Below, in pieces: positions 26,428-34,586 of a stretch of DNA of 64,000 nt. Both the position numbers and the translations under genes were made by a program. The DNA is from JARIHD01 sp035758825. GTDB taxonomy: Bacteria > Patescibacteriota > Saccharimonadia > Saccharimonadales > UBA4665. The notes below the pieces were generated by a model that saw nothing but the letters and a program-made list of their open reading frames with translations, was not told where the DNA came from and did not search any database. Numbering within the stretch: position 1 is the first letter of the stretch; each line of letters opens with the position of its first letter. The stretch lies in the NCBI GenBank assembly GCA_035758825.1, contig DASTWA010000008.1:248001-312000 (forward strand). Direction: 5' to 3'.

Positions 26428-26595
26428 GTGGATTTCATCAAGAAGAACAAGGTCGTCATTGTTCTCGTCCTGTTCTTGCTATGGGCATCCGCCAGCCCCG
26501 ACGCTGCAGCGACGGCCGCAAGGAAGGTCCTTGGATGGGTCTTCGGCAAATTCCTGCCCGGCCTGGGGGATTTCCTCGTCAACCTCGTCGGTTAA
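26428..26595 (+). CDS. 55-aa secreted or membrane-active peptide, unknown
   Basis: GTG start. The N-terminus reads MDFIKKNKVVIVLVLFLLWA, a signal-peptide or membrane segment, followed by SASPDAAATA, where a signal peptidase could cut. The remaining stretch of about 25 aa (RKVLGWVFGKFLPGLG and on) is amphipathic, Gly/Phe/Leu-rich and ends VNLVG. Codons are almost all C- or G-ending, unlike nearby weakly expressed genes, and the ribosome site is near perfect. It could be a secreted membrane-active peptide, a holin-like protein or a structural peptide. Confidence 0.6.
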   Translation: MDFIKKNKVVIVLVLFLLWASASPDAAATAARKVLGWVFGKFLPGLGDFLVNLVG

Positions 26596-26900
26596 CCAGA
26601 CGAGCCATATCATGCCACAACCCGCCAGAAAGGAGCAGCCGGTCGCACCAAGTCCCGGAACACGCAAGCTATACCCAAACTTAGAAGGGAGCAACGAGGT
26701 TTCGGGACAAACGTCGTGTGGGCAAGTGCTCAAATATGCAGCGTATTGTGCGCAGAGGAAAGGGGCCAACGCCCCTATACCGCTTACGCGGAACTCTCCA
26801 CTCTACACTTTATTTGACACAGCACCTCTACCCACACGACTCACCCAGCAATACAAATTTCACCCGCACATATCACCAATCCAGACATAAATTGCACAGG
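26596..26900. other. 305-nt stretch without a supported gene
   Basis: Follows the 55-aa peptide gene. It holds a 9-bp RNA-type pairing (26653-26661 with 26699-26707, including one G-U) and a hairpin GGGGC-CAAC-GCCCC at 26762-26775 without a U-tract. An open frame from the ATG at 26612 (92 codons) lacks a ribosome site and convincing composition. It may be a 3' UTR or small RNA, but nothing is recognised. Confidence 0.3.
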
Positions 26901-27626
26901 CTACTCAAAGCCGGCAACAGCCAGGTTACCTACCGCCTTAGCGCGATTGTCGTTAATAATGCTGAGTGCCCGCTCCATCCCTCTTTGGTCATCCCATGCG
27001 GCTTCGTCCACAATCATACCCATTGCTTCGGCAAGTCGGCGCGCTTCCTCGTCGAGTGTTTCAATCGGGGCGGGGTGACCGTCGTCGTCTTTACCGGTAA
27101 GCAGATTTACACCTGTACCTCGGCCCCAAAGCGCCAAGGGCCTGAGTATATTATGTATTGGTATATCTGGCTGGTTGGGCTCATGTTGGGGCGCACGGTA
27201 GGTAGTAATCCCCTTTTCTGACACCAAGAAATGAACCGTCTTCTCATGATCGTGGCGCCATGTCGCCAGAATGTCAGCAGCCGAAGGGTTAAGATTTCCT
27301 TCACCACCAAAGGGGTGAGTATGTAACATCCAGCGAGCCTCCCGTGTAGCCCCTTCCATCCGGGCGCCAGTTTCGTCACCCCGGTTCAAGACTGTTTTGC
27401 CCCCATCTTCATACAGGGCCACTTCGTAGGGCAGGTTCATAAGAGTCCGGAGATCACCGGCAGTAATCGGTGATATTGCTGTATCTATCTCAAACCGCTG
27501 GCCCGGCATCTCCACACCCTTAAATCGTGTTACTGCGGCCATGAGCGTCAGAGGGGCTATGACTCCTGCGTGCGCTCCTTCTTCTGGCGGCTCAAAGTAC
27601 TCTGGCGGCTGGGTCTGTTCACTCAT
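26901..27626 (-). CDS. JAMM/MPN-like domain protein, unknown
   Basis: A 241-aa soluble protein. The segment MLHTHPFGGEGNLNPSAAD (about 98-116) matches the JAMM zinc-metalloprotease pattern H-x-H-P...S-x-x-D, with a candidate Glu in the preceding strand (YEVALYEDGG). A C-terminal helical part rich in Ala, Arg and Glu follows. JAMM proteins cleave isopeptide bonds or remove modifiers. Bacterial members also act in sulfur-carrier and phage pathways, but no ubiquitin-like or E1-like partner is visible here. It is divergent from a histidine-phosphatase-like gene. Confidence 0.6.
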   Translation of the reverse strand: MSEQTQPPEYFEPPEEGAHAGVIAPLTLMAAVTRFKGVEMPGQRFEIDTAISPITAGDLRTLMNLPYEVALYEDGGKTVLNRGDETGARMEGATREARWMLHTHPFGGEGNLNPSAADILATWRHDHEKTVHFLVSEKGITTYRAPQHEPNQPDIPIHNILRPLALWGRGTGVNLLTGKDDDGHPAPIETLDEEARRLAEAMGMIVDEAAWDDQRGMERALSIINDNRAKAVGNLAVAGFE

Positions 27627-27649
27627 TTTTATTTCCTCATGTTTGTATT

Positions 27650-27682
27650 TTGACGGCTGTGTTTTGTAAGTTACACTATATG
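27650..27682 (+). promoter_or_regulatory. Promoter of the histidine-phosphatase-like gene, predicted leaderless
   Basis: TTGACG (27650-27655), a 16-nt spacer and TACACT (27672-27677) end 5 nt before the ATG at 27683, placing the transcription start at the start codon. Confidence 0.55.
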
Positions 27683-28522
27683 ATGCACATTCTAAGGTGT
27701 CAAAGTTTTAAGAGCAACATAATGGAAACAATACGATATACCACAGACTATCCGGACACCCGGCTCGTAAAAATGCTTGTGCGGCACGTAGTGACAGTAA
27801 ATAATTTGCGCGCTGCCGAAGCCGATCCTAAAAAAGACAGAATAGGCGGCCGTCAACCGCGAGTGAGGGTAGCGCCCTCTGGCCCGGAGCAGGCGCGGCA
27901 ATTTGCGCGCCTAGCGCCCGGAGAGCTTCGCGACATGTTGGGCGGCGAGTTTGCAGTCGTCGGCCTTTCGCGCTCGCTTTCCCGCAGGACAAGGGTGACA
28001 GCCAAAACGGTACGGGATGAATGGGGCCTAGACCTGCCCATACGAAGGACGCTTGATCTCGCCGAGCTTCATAAAGGCTACCGTGCCTTTGGCGGGCACC
28101 AAGGATATCTGCGGGCCGAGATTGTTAATGATGCATACCGGGCACGACGGGAGCGGGAGGGGTGGGATTTTCGCTATGGACGCCCAGAATGGAATCGCCT
28201 GGGCCTGTACCGGCTAAGCCGAGCTCAATCTGAACGTGAGGTAGGTGCCCATGTGCTGCGTTGGATCAACAGGAAGCCGGCCGTGCCCGAGGAAGCCGCC
28301 GAAAGGGGTCTGCCTCTCGTCGATATCGGGTTCGGGCATGGCATGTCCGGTGCTCGCGGTATTGCTATGGCACTGCATGGCAATGACCCAGAGTCAGTCG
28401 ACATCACCATTGCCGAAGCGGAGCAGGTTTACAAGTTGCCGAATGCCTCTGGATTTGTACTTTCAAAGAGTGATGCCGACCAATGGATGGAGGTAGGGCG
28501 CATTATTTTGCCGCAAGACTAA
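27683..28522 (+). CDS. Histidine phosphatase (phosphoglycerate-mutase-like) superfamily protein
   Basis: Divergent member of the RHG phosphatase fold. VRHVVTVNNL stands in place of the usual VRHGExxxN, GLSRSLSRRTRVTAKTV resembles SPxxRAxxTA, LAELHKGYRAFGG resembles LxExxxGxxxG, and DIGFGHGMSGARGIAMAL holds the late catalytic-type His. The Gly of RHG is replaced, so phosphatase activity is uncertain. ATG 27683 fits the promoter. An ATG at 27722 would give a slightly shorter protein. Histidine-rich spots and the pairing with a JAMM-like gene are unexplained. Confidence 0.6.
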   Translation: MHILRCQSFKSNIMETIRYTTDYPDTRLVKMLVRHVVTVNNLRAAEADPKKDRIGGRQPRVRVAPSGPEQARQFARLAPGELRDMLGGEFAVVGLSRSLSRRTRVTAKTVRDEWGLDLPIRRTLDLAELHKGYRAFGGHQGYLRAEIVNDAYRARREREGWDFRYGRPEWNRLGLYRLSRAQSEREVGAHVLRWINRKPAVPEEAAERGLPLVDIGFGHGMSGARGIAMALHGNDPESVDITIAEAEQVYKLPNASGFVLSKSDADQWMEVGRIILPQD

Positions 28523-28543
28523 AAGCGTAGCCTTAGCGACGCT
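28521..28543 (-). terminator. Possible terminator downstream of alaS
   Basis: On the minus strand, AGCGT (28543-28539) pairs with ACGCT (28528-28524) and is followed by TTT. It lies between the convergent phosphatase-like gene and alaS. The stem is short, so confidence is low. Confidence 0.35.
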
Positions 28544-28584
28544 GCTCAGACCCAGCACTTTCCTGCCCCCGCTACCCCTTAGAT

Positions 28585-30489
28585 TTACTGCAAGACAGCC
28601 TTGATGCGGCGGACACCGGCCGAGCTTGCCTCTTCTTTGACAATGCTGAAGTGTTTGCCGTCTTCGGCCAGTTGACCGGTATGGTCGACGTGCGGTCCGC
28701 CACAAATCTCAAAGCTAAAACGATCGTCGCCTTCGCCCATCTGGTAAATTTTGACCGTTTCGCCATAGCGGTCGCCAAACGCGCCAAGGGCGCCCATTTC
28801 GAGAGCCTGCTTGGTCGGATATTCCTTCCAGAACACCGGCAAATCTTTGGTAATCTGCTGGTTTACGATGTCCTCTACTTGCTTGATCTGTTCCGGAGTC
28901 ACCTTTGCATCATGCGAAAAGTCAAAGCGCAAGCGTTCTTCGGTGATGTTGGAACCACGCTGGATGACATGGTTGCCAAGCACCTGGCGCAGAGCCTGGT
29001 ACATCAGGTGGGTAGCCGTGTGGTACTTTTTGTGCTGCATGGTCTGTCCGCCCAGTCCGCCCTTAAACACGCCCTTGGCGGCCCCTTGTGAACGCTGGCG
29101 CTGCTCGGCCATCTTGATGCCGAAGGCTTCTTTCCAGTTATCGGCCAATGTGGCGTCATCCATCATGGCAACGACTTCCTCGGTCAGCTCAACCGGATAA
29201 CCGTAGGTATCATAGAGCGCAAATACGATCTCGCCGGGGATAGTGACCGGCTTGTCGCCTTCGCTGCGCGAAACGAACTTCTGGAGTTCGGACAAACCCT
29301 TGCGAAGCGTTTGGCGGAAGACTTTCTCTTCTTTGACGAGCACTGCAATAATAGTATCTCGTTTGGCTGCTGCCTCCGGGAAGTCAGCCTCGTACATGCC
29401 CAATACGACCGGCACGGCTTCTTCCAAAAAATTCTGCTCGATGCCAAGCTCAAAAGACTTCATAATGGCACGGCGCACAAGACGGCGCATGACATAGCCC
29501 TGCTCCTTGTTGCTCGGTACAATGCCATCCACTGCCAAGAAAGTTGCGGCACGCAAATGGTCGGCAATGACCCGCATGGCATTGGTGTGGCTGTCGTAGG
29601 TCTTTCCGGAGATCGCTTCCAACTTGGTGATAATCGGCCACATAAGGCTGATCTTAAACACGTCCGGGTCGTTAAGGGCAGCAGCCGCAATTCGCTCCAG
29701 CCCGGAACCGTGGTCGATGTTAGGCTTCTCAAGCGGGACAAATTTGCCTTCGGCTTCTTTGCGGTAAGCCATAAACACATTGTTGCCAATCTCCATAAAA
29801 CGGCCGCAGTCACAGTTGGGGTGACAACGCTCGCCGTACTCAGGGTTGTGCGGGGTGCCGAAGTCATAAAACATCTCGCTGTCCGGGCCACAGGGGTCCC
29901 CGACCGGCGTCTTCTCGGGGCTGCCGTTACGGCTCCACCAGTTCTTGGAGCCATCGTAATAAAAGATCCGCTCGCCTTCCTTAATGCCGCGTTTGTAGCC
30001 GGCTTCTTCGGAACCGATATCTGCAATGCCGGAGCTTAAGCCTTTGCTTTCGAAAAGCTGTTTCCAGAGTTCGGCAGCCTCAGTGTCTTTGGGGATGTCA
30101 TACTCGGGGGCGCCGATGAAGCACGTGACATACAGCTTGCTGGGGTCGAGTTTGACGACATCGACTAAAAATTCCCACATCCACCTGACTTGGTCTTCTT
30201 TGAAGTAATCCCCGAGGCTCCAGTTTCCGATCATCTCGAAAAAGGTGGTGTGGCGGTTGTCGCCAACTTCTTCGATGTCTTGGGCACGCAAACAGGTTTG
30301 GCTGTCGACAATGCGGGTGCCTTCGGGGTGGGCCTCGCCCAGCAAGTAAGGGATCATGGGCTGCATACCTGAGCCGGTGAATAGTGTTGTCGGATCATTC
30401 TGCGGCACAAGAAGCGCTCGTGGAATCGCTACGTGCCCACGGCTCTTAAAAAATGCTAAGTACTGGTTGCGGATGTCTTGTGCAGTCAT
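28585..30489 (-). CDS. alaS: Alanyl-tRNA synthetase without C-Ala domain
   Basis: Charges tRNA-Ala. The class II core contains GSGMQPMIPYLLG and NRHTTFFEMIGNWS. The editing domain retains HTATHLMYQAL and the Cys/His pair in CGGPHVDHTG. It ends just after the editing domain, at about 634 aa, and so lacks the C-Ala oligomerisation domain of the roughly 870-aa bacterial enzyme. Truncated AlaRS is known in CPR genomes. I chose the ATG at 30489 over 30498 because a promoter -10 overlaps the longer start. Confidence 0.96.
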   Translation of the reverse strand: MTAQDIRNQYLAFFKSRGHVAIPRALLVPQNDPTTLFTGSGMQPMIPYLLGEAHPEGTRIVDSQTCLRAQDIEEVGDNRHTTFFEMIGNWSLGDYFKEDQVRWMWEFLVDVVKLDPSKLYVTCFIGAPEYDIPKDTEAAELWKQLFESKGLSSGIADIGSEEAGYKRGIKEGERIFYYDGSKNWWSRNGSPEKTPVGDPCGPDSEMFYDFGTPHNPEYGERCHPNCDCGRFMEIGNNVFMAYRKEAEGKFVPLEKPNIDHGSGLERIAAAALNDPDVFKISLMWPIITKLEAISGKTYDSHTNAMRVIADHLRAATFLAVDGIVPSNKEQGYVMRRLVRRAIMKSFELGIEQNFLEEAVPVVLGMYEADFPEAAAKRDTIIAVLVKEEKVFRQTLRKGLSELQKFVSRSEGDKPVTIPGEIVFALYDTYGYPVELTEEVVAMMDDATLADNWKEAFGIKMAEQRQRSQGAAKGVFKGGLGGQTMQHKKYHTATHLMYQALRQVLGNHVIQRGSNITEERLRFDFSHDAKVTPEQIKQVEDIVNQQITKDLPVFWKEYPTKQALEMGALGAFGDRYGETVKIYQMGEGDDRFSFEICGGPHVDHTGQLAEDGKHFSIVKEEASSAGVRRIKAVLQ

Positions 30490-30524
30490 GAGCAACATTT
30501 TAACAGAGGTGCATTAATTGACAA
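30490..30524 (-). promoter_or_regulatory. alaS promoter, predicted leaderless
   Basis: Minus strand: TTGTCA (30524-30519), a 16-nt spacer and TAAAAT (30502-30497), then 7 nt to the ATG at 30489. No Shine-Dalgarno site precedes the ATG. Confidence 0.6.
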
Positions 30525-30526
30525 AA

Positions 30527-31510
30527 TTACGCTTCGTCGCCATCGTCCAGCAAATACGCAAACGTCCCGCGCGTCCTGACCGAACTTCGCAGGCGCTTCG
30601 CCACCATCATCGTCGCATCGGCCGACCGTTTAATGGCTTCAAACTCGTCCTGATTCCGGGGAACATTAGCCAGGACCGTGGCAAATGTCATGCTGACCGG
30701 CGCCTGGACCAGACCGCCTGAACCCAGTTTAAAAACAAACCCTTCTTCTGCCAATCTTTGGTGCGTTGCAGCAACATCAACACCTCGCTTTAGGCGGTAT
30801 TCAACCGTCAGGCCGTCAAAGGCTTCGGTAATCCGCCGTACTTCGTTTTGCAGCCGGTCGGTGCTAGTCCGGTCCCGCCCCTGCAATTCGTCCACAGGAG
30901 GCAAAAAACTCATAACGATAAGCTCGTCGCCAGCATCAAAACGCGACACCGTACTAAAGGGCTCCGACCGAGCCAAGGCTTGTCTGATCTCTTCTTCATA
31001 CTCAAGCACACCGACGACGTCGTAATTGCGGCGATAGAGCTTGCGCAAGGTTTGAGCGGCAGAAGCAATGACAGCATCCCCGCCCTCGTGGTCGCCAAGA
31101 GTATTATGTTCTTTGAGCTTGTCGAGATCACCGAATGTCAGCTGCATGACATAGCCTTCGTCGTGCATTCTTTCAAGCAAGCCGGTCTGCCCCAAACGGT
31201 TAAACAAAGCCTCGTTGGCATTGAGGGTCAATATGCCGGTTTTGCGGTCAACAGAAAGGCTATGAATAAGCTGCTTGTGTGTTTCAAGCTCCACTAACAG
31301 TTCGTCGCGTTCGACTGCCAGCGCTCCCGCCGCCAAAAAGCGGGCACAGCTTAGCACCGCCTGGTCACGGTTGCTGCCAGTTTCGCAGCAGTCTCCTTCC
31401 AGCGGCGAACAGGTTTGTTGGCCGCATGGCAATTCTTTTTCCGCTGGAACGTCGAAGCCTACCACTTCGACCGGCAGAAGGCGCGGATCGGGAGGAAAAA
31501 CTTCGTTCAT
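30527..31510 (-). CDS. GGDEF-like domain protein
   Basis: A 327-aa protein related to diguanylate cyclases. The metal-site region reads TFGDLDKLKEHNTLGDHEGG, and the signature loop is SRFDAGDELIVM, that is AGDEL in place of GGDEF. Both acidic residues are kept, so weak cyclase or nucleotide-sensing activity is possible. The N-terminus carries a Cys cluster (CGQQTC, CC, C within 35 aa) that may bind metal. No EAL, PilZ or c-di-GMP effector is seen nearby. It starts 4 nt after mnmA in the same orientation. Confidence 0.7.
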   Translation of the reverse strand: MNEVFPPDPRLLPVEVVGFDVPAEKELPCGQQTCSPLEGDCCETGSNRDQAVLSCARFLAAGALAVERDELLVELETHKQLIHSLSVDRKTGILTLNANEALFNRLGQTGLLERMHDEGYVMQLTFGDLDKLKEHNTLGDHEGGDAVIASAAQTLRKLYRRNYDVVGVLEYEEEIRQALARSEPFSTVSRFDAGDELIVMSFLPPVDELQGRDRTSTDRLQNEVRRITEAFDGLTVEYRLKRGVDVAATHQRLAEEGFVFKLGSGGLVQAPVSMTFATVLANVPRNQDEFEAIKRSADATMMVAKRLRSSVRTRGTFAYLLDDGDEA

Positions 31511-31514
31511 GGCG

Positions 31515-32561
31515 CTACACTACAATGCCGCCGCCCACGACGCGTTCGCCTTCGTACATGACGGCAGACTGCCCGGGTGTCACCGCCCGGACTTCGTCAT
31601 TAAGCGTAATTTGCCATCTGTCATTATCCAATTTACGGATACCGGTAACGCCGGCCAGATCGGCACGATAACGGGTGCGTAGCCGGTAGCTGCCCCCTTC
31701 TGCTGGTTCGCCATTAATCCAGTGCGGAGCCGTCAAGGCGAACGATTGGCTCCAGAGACGGCCATCCTGCAAGTCGTTGGTCACATATACCTCATTTTTG
31801 GACATATCTTTGCCTACCACATAGTACGGCAATCCGCCGCCGACATGCAGGCCATGGCGCTGCCCAATGGTATAAAACAGTGCGCCGTCATGTTCGCCAA
31901 TAACGCTTCCGTGCTGGTCAATTATGCCGCCCGGCTCCGTACGGACAAATTGCTGCAGGAATTCCTTAATGCCAACCTTGCCAACAAAACAAATTCCCTG
32001 GCTGTCCTTCTTTTCGGCGGTCGCTAGGCCAAACTTCTTGGCAATCTCGCGGACCTGGGGCTTTTTGTATTCGCCGATGGGCATAAGGCTATGGCGCAGG
32101 GCGTCTTCGGTAACACGGTACAAAAAATAACTTTGATCTTTGTTGCTGTCCAGTCCCGTCAGCAGCGTACCATCCTTGATGCGGGCGTAGTGGCCGGTAG
32201 CAATCAGGTCTGCCCCATCCTCCAAGGCGGCCTCAAGGAAAAGTTTAAATTTAACTTCCTGGTTGCACATAACGTCAGGGTTGGGAGTTAGCCCAGCCTT
32301 ATAGCTGTCGATCATATAGTCGACGACCTTGTGCCGGTATTCTTTTTCGAAGTCGTACATCTTGAATGGGATGCCAAGTTGCACGGCTACCCGCTTGGCG
32401 TCCTGGTAGTCCTCTTTCCAGGGGCAAACAAAGCCCGGCAAATCCTGGCTCCAATTCTTCATGTACACGCCGATGACTTCGTATCCCTGTTCCTTGAGCA
32501 ACGCTGCCGTAACAGAACTGTCGACGCCGCCGGACATGCCGACATACACCTTTTTTGACAT
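31515..32561 (-). CDS. mnmA: tRNA-specific 2-thiouridylase MnmA
   Basis: Thiolates wobble U34 of tRNA-Lys, -Glu and -Gln. The PP-loop is GMSGGVDSSVTAAL (about 8-21). The catalytic Cys pair is in NPDVMCNQEVKF and GICFVGK. Length is 348 aa. The start ATG has AGGTGAG upstream. The likely sulfur donor is the cysteine desulfurase encoded at 44.7-45.9 kb. It is transcribed after the surface-protein cluster and before the GGDEF-like gene. Confidence 0.97.
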   Translation of the reverse strand: MSKKVYVGMSGGVDSSVTAALLKEQGYEVIGVYMKNWSQDLPGFVCPWKEDYQDAKRVAVQLGIPFKMYDFEKEYRHKVVDYMIDSYKAGLTPNPDVMCNQEVKFKLFLEAALEDGADLIATGHYARIKDGTLLTGLDSNKDQSYFLYRVTEDALRHSLMPIGEYKKPQVREIAKKFGLATAEKKDSQGICFVGKVGIKEFLQQFVRTEPGGIIDQHGSVIGEHDGALFYTIGQRHGLHVGGGLPYYVVGKDMSKNEVYVTNDLQDGRLWSQSFALTAPHWINGEPAEGGSYRLRTRYRADLAGVTGIRKLDNDRWQITLNDEVRAVTPGQSAVMYEGERVVGGGIVV

Positions 32562-32602
32562 ATCTCACCTATGTTAGCAAATTTTCGCCTCAAGGGCCAC
32601 TA

Positions 32603-33502
32603 CTAATCACGGCGCTCCAGATGCTTGCGCAGTGTCGCCAGCTCAAAACGTTGGCCCAACCAAAAACTGACAAAAATTAGCGGGATGCTCGCCGCTGCCG
32701 GCAGCCAAAGGACCTTGGTCTGGACATTAGGAGCACTTTCTGGATTGGTCTCACGATCAGCACTGGACGTAACCGCACCATTGGCAGTCGCCACCAACTG
32801 GAGGAACGCGGATAACCCATTTTTGTCGGTAGCCTTGACCGTCACCCGATAAATACCAGCGCTGGTATAAACATGGCTAAGGTCAAGTGTGCCAGTAAAC
32901 TGAGAACTCATCAGGCCGGGTGACGAACCGTCACCCCAATCCACACTGATAGCGTAGGGGTTGGCGCCACCGCTTAAGACAACCGGCCAGATTAATCGCT
33001 GACCCGGATTTGCTCCGCGAGCTGCATAATTACTTGTTAGCGACAACAACGACGTACCGAATGGATTAAATTGCGCATCTATAAAGGTCGCCTTAACAAT
33101 ATTCGAGTCCGGACCACCCTGATCAAGCGAGTCAAACATCTTGGCGACAAGATCGTTCTGCCCCGAGAACAAATCAGCCTGGAGCGAATAGCTGCCCTTC
33201 TCGCAGAGCACCGATCCCACAAAAACATTATTCGCGAACAGCTTGACCAGCAGACCCGAGGTACAGAGACCATTGACTGTCACCGGAATAGTCGTAAAGG
33301 ACTGCCCGTCGCGGGGCGTCGTAATTGTCGGGGCGGTAGATGGCGGCTTGCTTGGTATTTTTCCTTCGACACCGATCGCTCCCTCTTGAGGATTTTCGTC
33401 AGTCGCAGCGTGGGCTTCTGCGCTCATGATTAATGCCACACCCGTGCAAATCAGTCCGCTGAGGACAATAAGCCGGCAGATGTGCAGACATCGTCGTAGC
33501 AT
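32603..33502 (-). CDS. Secreted, C-terminally anchored PKD-domain protein
   Basis: A 299-aa surface protein. It has a signal peptide (about 1-32, ending AEAHA), a Pro/Thr-rich start, an Ig-like region (about 60-145), then a PKD domain with ISVDWGDGSSPG and YRVTVKATDKNG. A C-terminal membrane helix (WLPAAASIPLIFVSFWLG) ends in a basic tail (RKHLERRD). PKD modules usually mediate adhesion or assembly at the surface. It is the last gene of a five-gene surface cluster and starts 2 nt after the DUF916-like gene. Confidence 0.8.
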   Translation of the reverse strand: MLRRCLHICRLIVLSGLICTGVALIMSAEAHAATDENPQEGAIGVEGKIPSKPPSTAPTITTPRDGQSFTTIPVTVNGLCTSGLLVKLFANNVFVGSVLCEKGSYSLQADLFSGQNDLVAKMFDSLDQGGPDSNIVKATFIDAQFNPFGTSLLSLTSNYAARGANPGQRLIWPVVLSGGANPYAISVDWGDGSSPGLMSSQFTGTLDLSHVYTSAGIYRVTVKATDKNGLSAFLQLVATANGAVTSSADRETNPESAPNVQTKVLWLPAAASIPLIFVSFWLGQRFELATLRKHLERRD

Positions 33503-33504
33503 AT

Positions 33505-34536
33505 TTAGCGCCTATATCGGCGGCGTCCGCCGCCAAATGCGCGGCGGATGAGCCAAACCAATAACACGATAACAATTACGAGGCCCAAAAATCCGACGAT
33601 TGACCACCATGGCAAATACCAAAAGCTGGTCGATGCCACGATTTGTTGCGTGTTGTTGCCATTAAGACCATAAAACAATGCAATCTGGGCAGTATACCGG
33701 CCAGGAAGCAGACCCGGATCATCGCAAACGTTCTGCTTGGCACTCTGGCTGTTGGGATCTTGGCTATTCAGAACACTGGTCTTGATGCAGGTTTGGATAC
33801 GCCGGGTCTGGCCGATAAGGACTAATTGACGCTTGGGGTTGGCGTCCTGGACCTCGACCGCCGTACGGCCGAACATGTCCTTGATGACCATACTACCACT
33901 GGGCTGTTCGGCGACATTGCCATTGTTTTGCAAACGGTAGGCAAATTCTTTAGGGGAGCCGAAAAACATGCCCTTAAAGGTACCGTCAGTCTGTTCGGCA
34001 TTGGAATGCCAAGTGCCAAATTGTTTGAGGATCAGCTGTTCTTTGGCTTCGCCTGGGACGGTCACAAACACCAGGCTTGCCGTGGCTGCAGAAATGTTAA
34101 CCTTTTGCTTAGTTTCCGGGTTTACGGCAGTGTACTCGATGGCGCTGTAGTAGCTTCCGGCCCCTTGGTTGGCTGGGATGGCGACACTAATTGGCACATT
34201 AGCCGACTTGCCAGCGGCAATTTTTACTTCGGACGGCAGCTTAATGAACGGCTTAAGCGACCAAGGCGTTTCGGACGCAGTGTCGTCCAGCTGCAGGGCG
34301 GGAGCGCCAGTTTCATCCTGGGCACCGAAGTCAATCACCCGCATATTGACCTGCAGATCCTGTGTCAGGCTCAAATTACTGATATACAACGTGTCGCTAA
34401 TCGTCTTGCCGGGCTGCACCGAGTAGTCTTTACGCGGTGATATCCCCAAGCCGTTTGACGCCGCGCTCACAGATACCGTAGCAATAAGCGTGGTTGCCGC
34501 AATAAGCAGGGCCACAACGCGCGCTAATCTTTTCAT
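33505..34536 (-). CDS. DUF916-like secreted protein with C-terminal anchor
   Basis: The signal peptide MKRLARVVALLIAATTLIA starts at the ATG at 34536, which follows GAGGGG. A longer frame to 34563 lacks this support. Two Ig-like beta domains follow. The first resembles DUF916 (SVQPGKTISDTLYISN, IPANQGAGSYYSAIEYT). A membrane helix (IVGFLGLVIVIVLLVWLI) and a very basic tail RRAFGGGRRRYRR end it. In Firmicutes, DUF916 proteins tether WxL proteins to the wall, and the neighbouring secreted proteins may play the WxL part here. The link is by pattern only. Confidence 0.65.
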   Translation of the reverse strand: MKRLARVVALLIAATTLIATVSVSAASNGLGISPRKDYSVQPGKTISDTLYISNLSLTQDLQVNMRVIDFGAQDETGAPALQLDDTASETPWSLKPFIKLPSEVKIAAGKSANVPISVAIPANQGAGSYYSAIEYTAVNPETKQKVNISAATASLVFVTVPGEAKEQLILKQFGTWHSNAEQTDGTFKGMFFGSPKEFAYRLQNNGNVAEQPSGSMVIKDMFGRTAVEVQDANPKRQLVLIGQTRRIQTCIKTSVLNSQDPNSQSAKQNVCDDPGLLPGRYTAQIALFYGLNGNNTQQIVASTSFWYLPWWSIVGFLGLVIVIVLLVWLIRRAFGGGRRRYRR

Positions 34537-34586
34537 AATCCCCTCTTCATAAGTCTTGGACATAACCTTTAGCTTTTAGTTTACCA

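Noticed and set aside
26753..26790. AGAGGAAAGG plus GGGGC/GCCCC hairpin, reminiscent of RNase P or SRP RNA fragments
   Set aside because: The conserved RNase P core (GAGGAAAGUCC) and SRP domain IV tetraloop arrangement are not present. Resemblance is only local.
26612..26890. 92-codon open frame downstream of the 55-aa peptide gene
   Set aside because: No ribosome site, composition unlike neighbouring proteins, and no domain or signal peptide. Kept only as part of the intergenic description.
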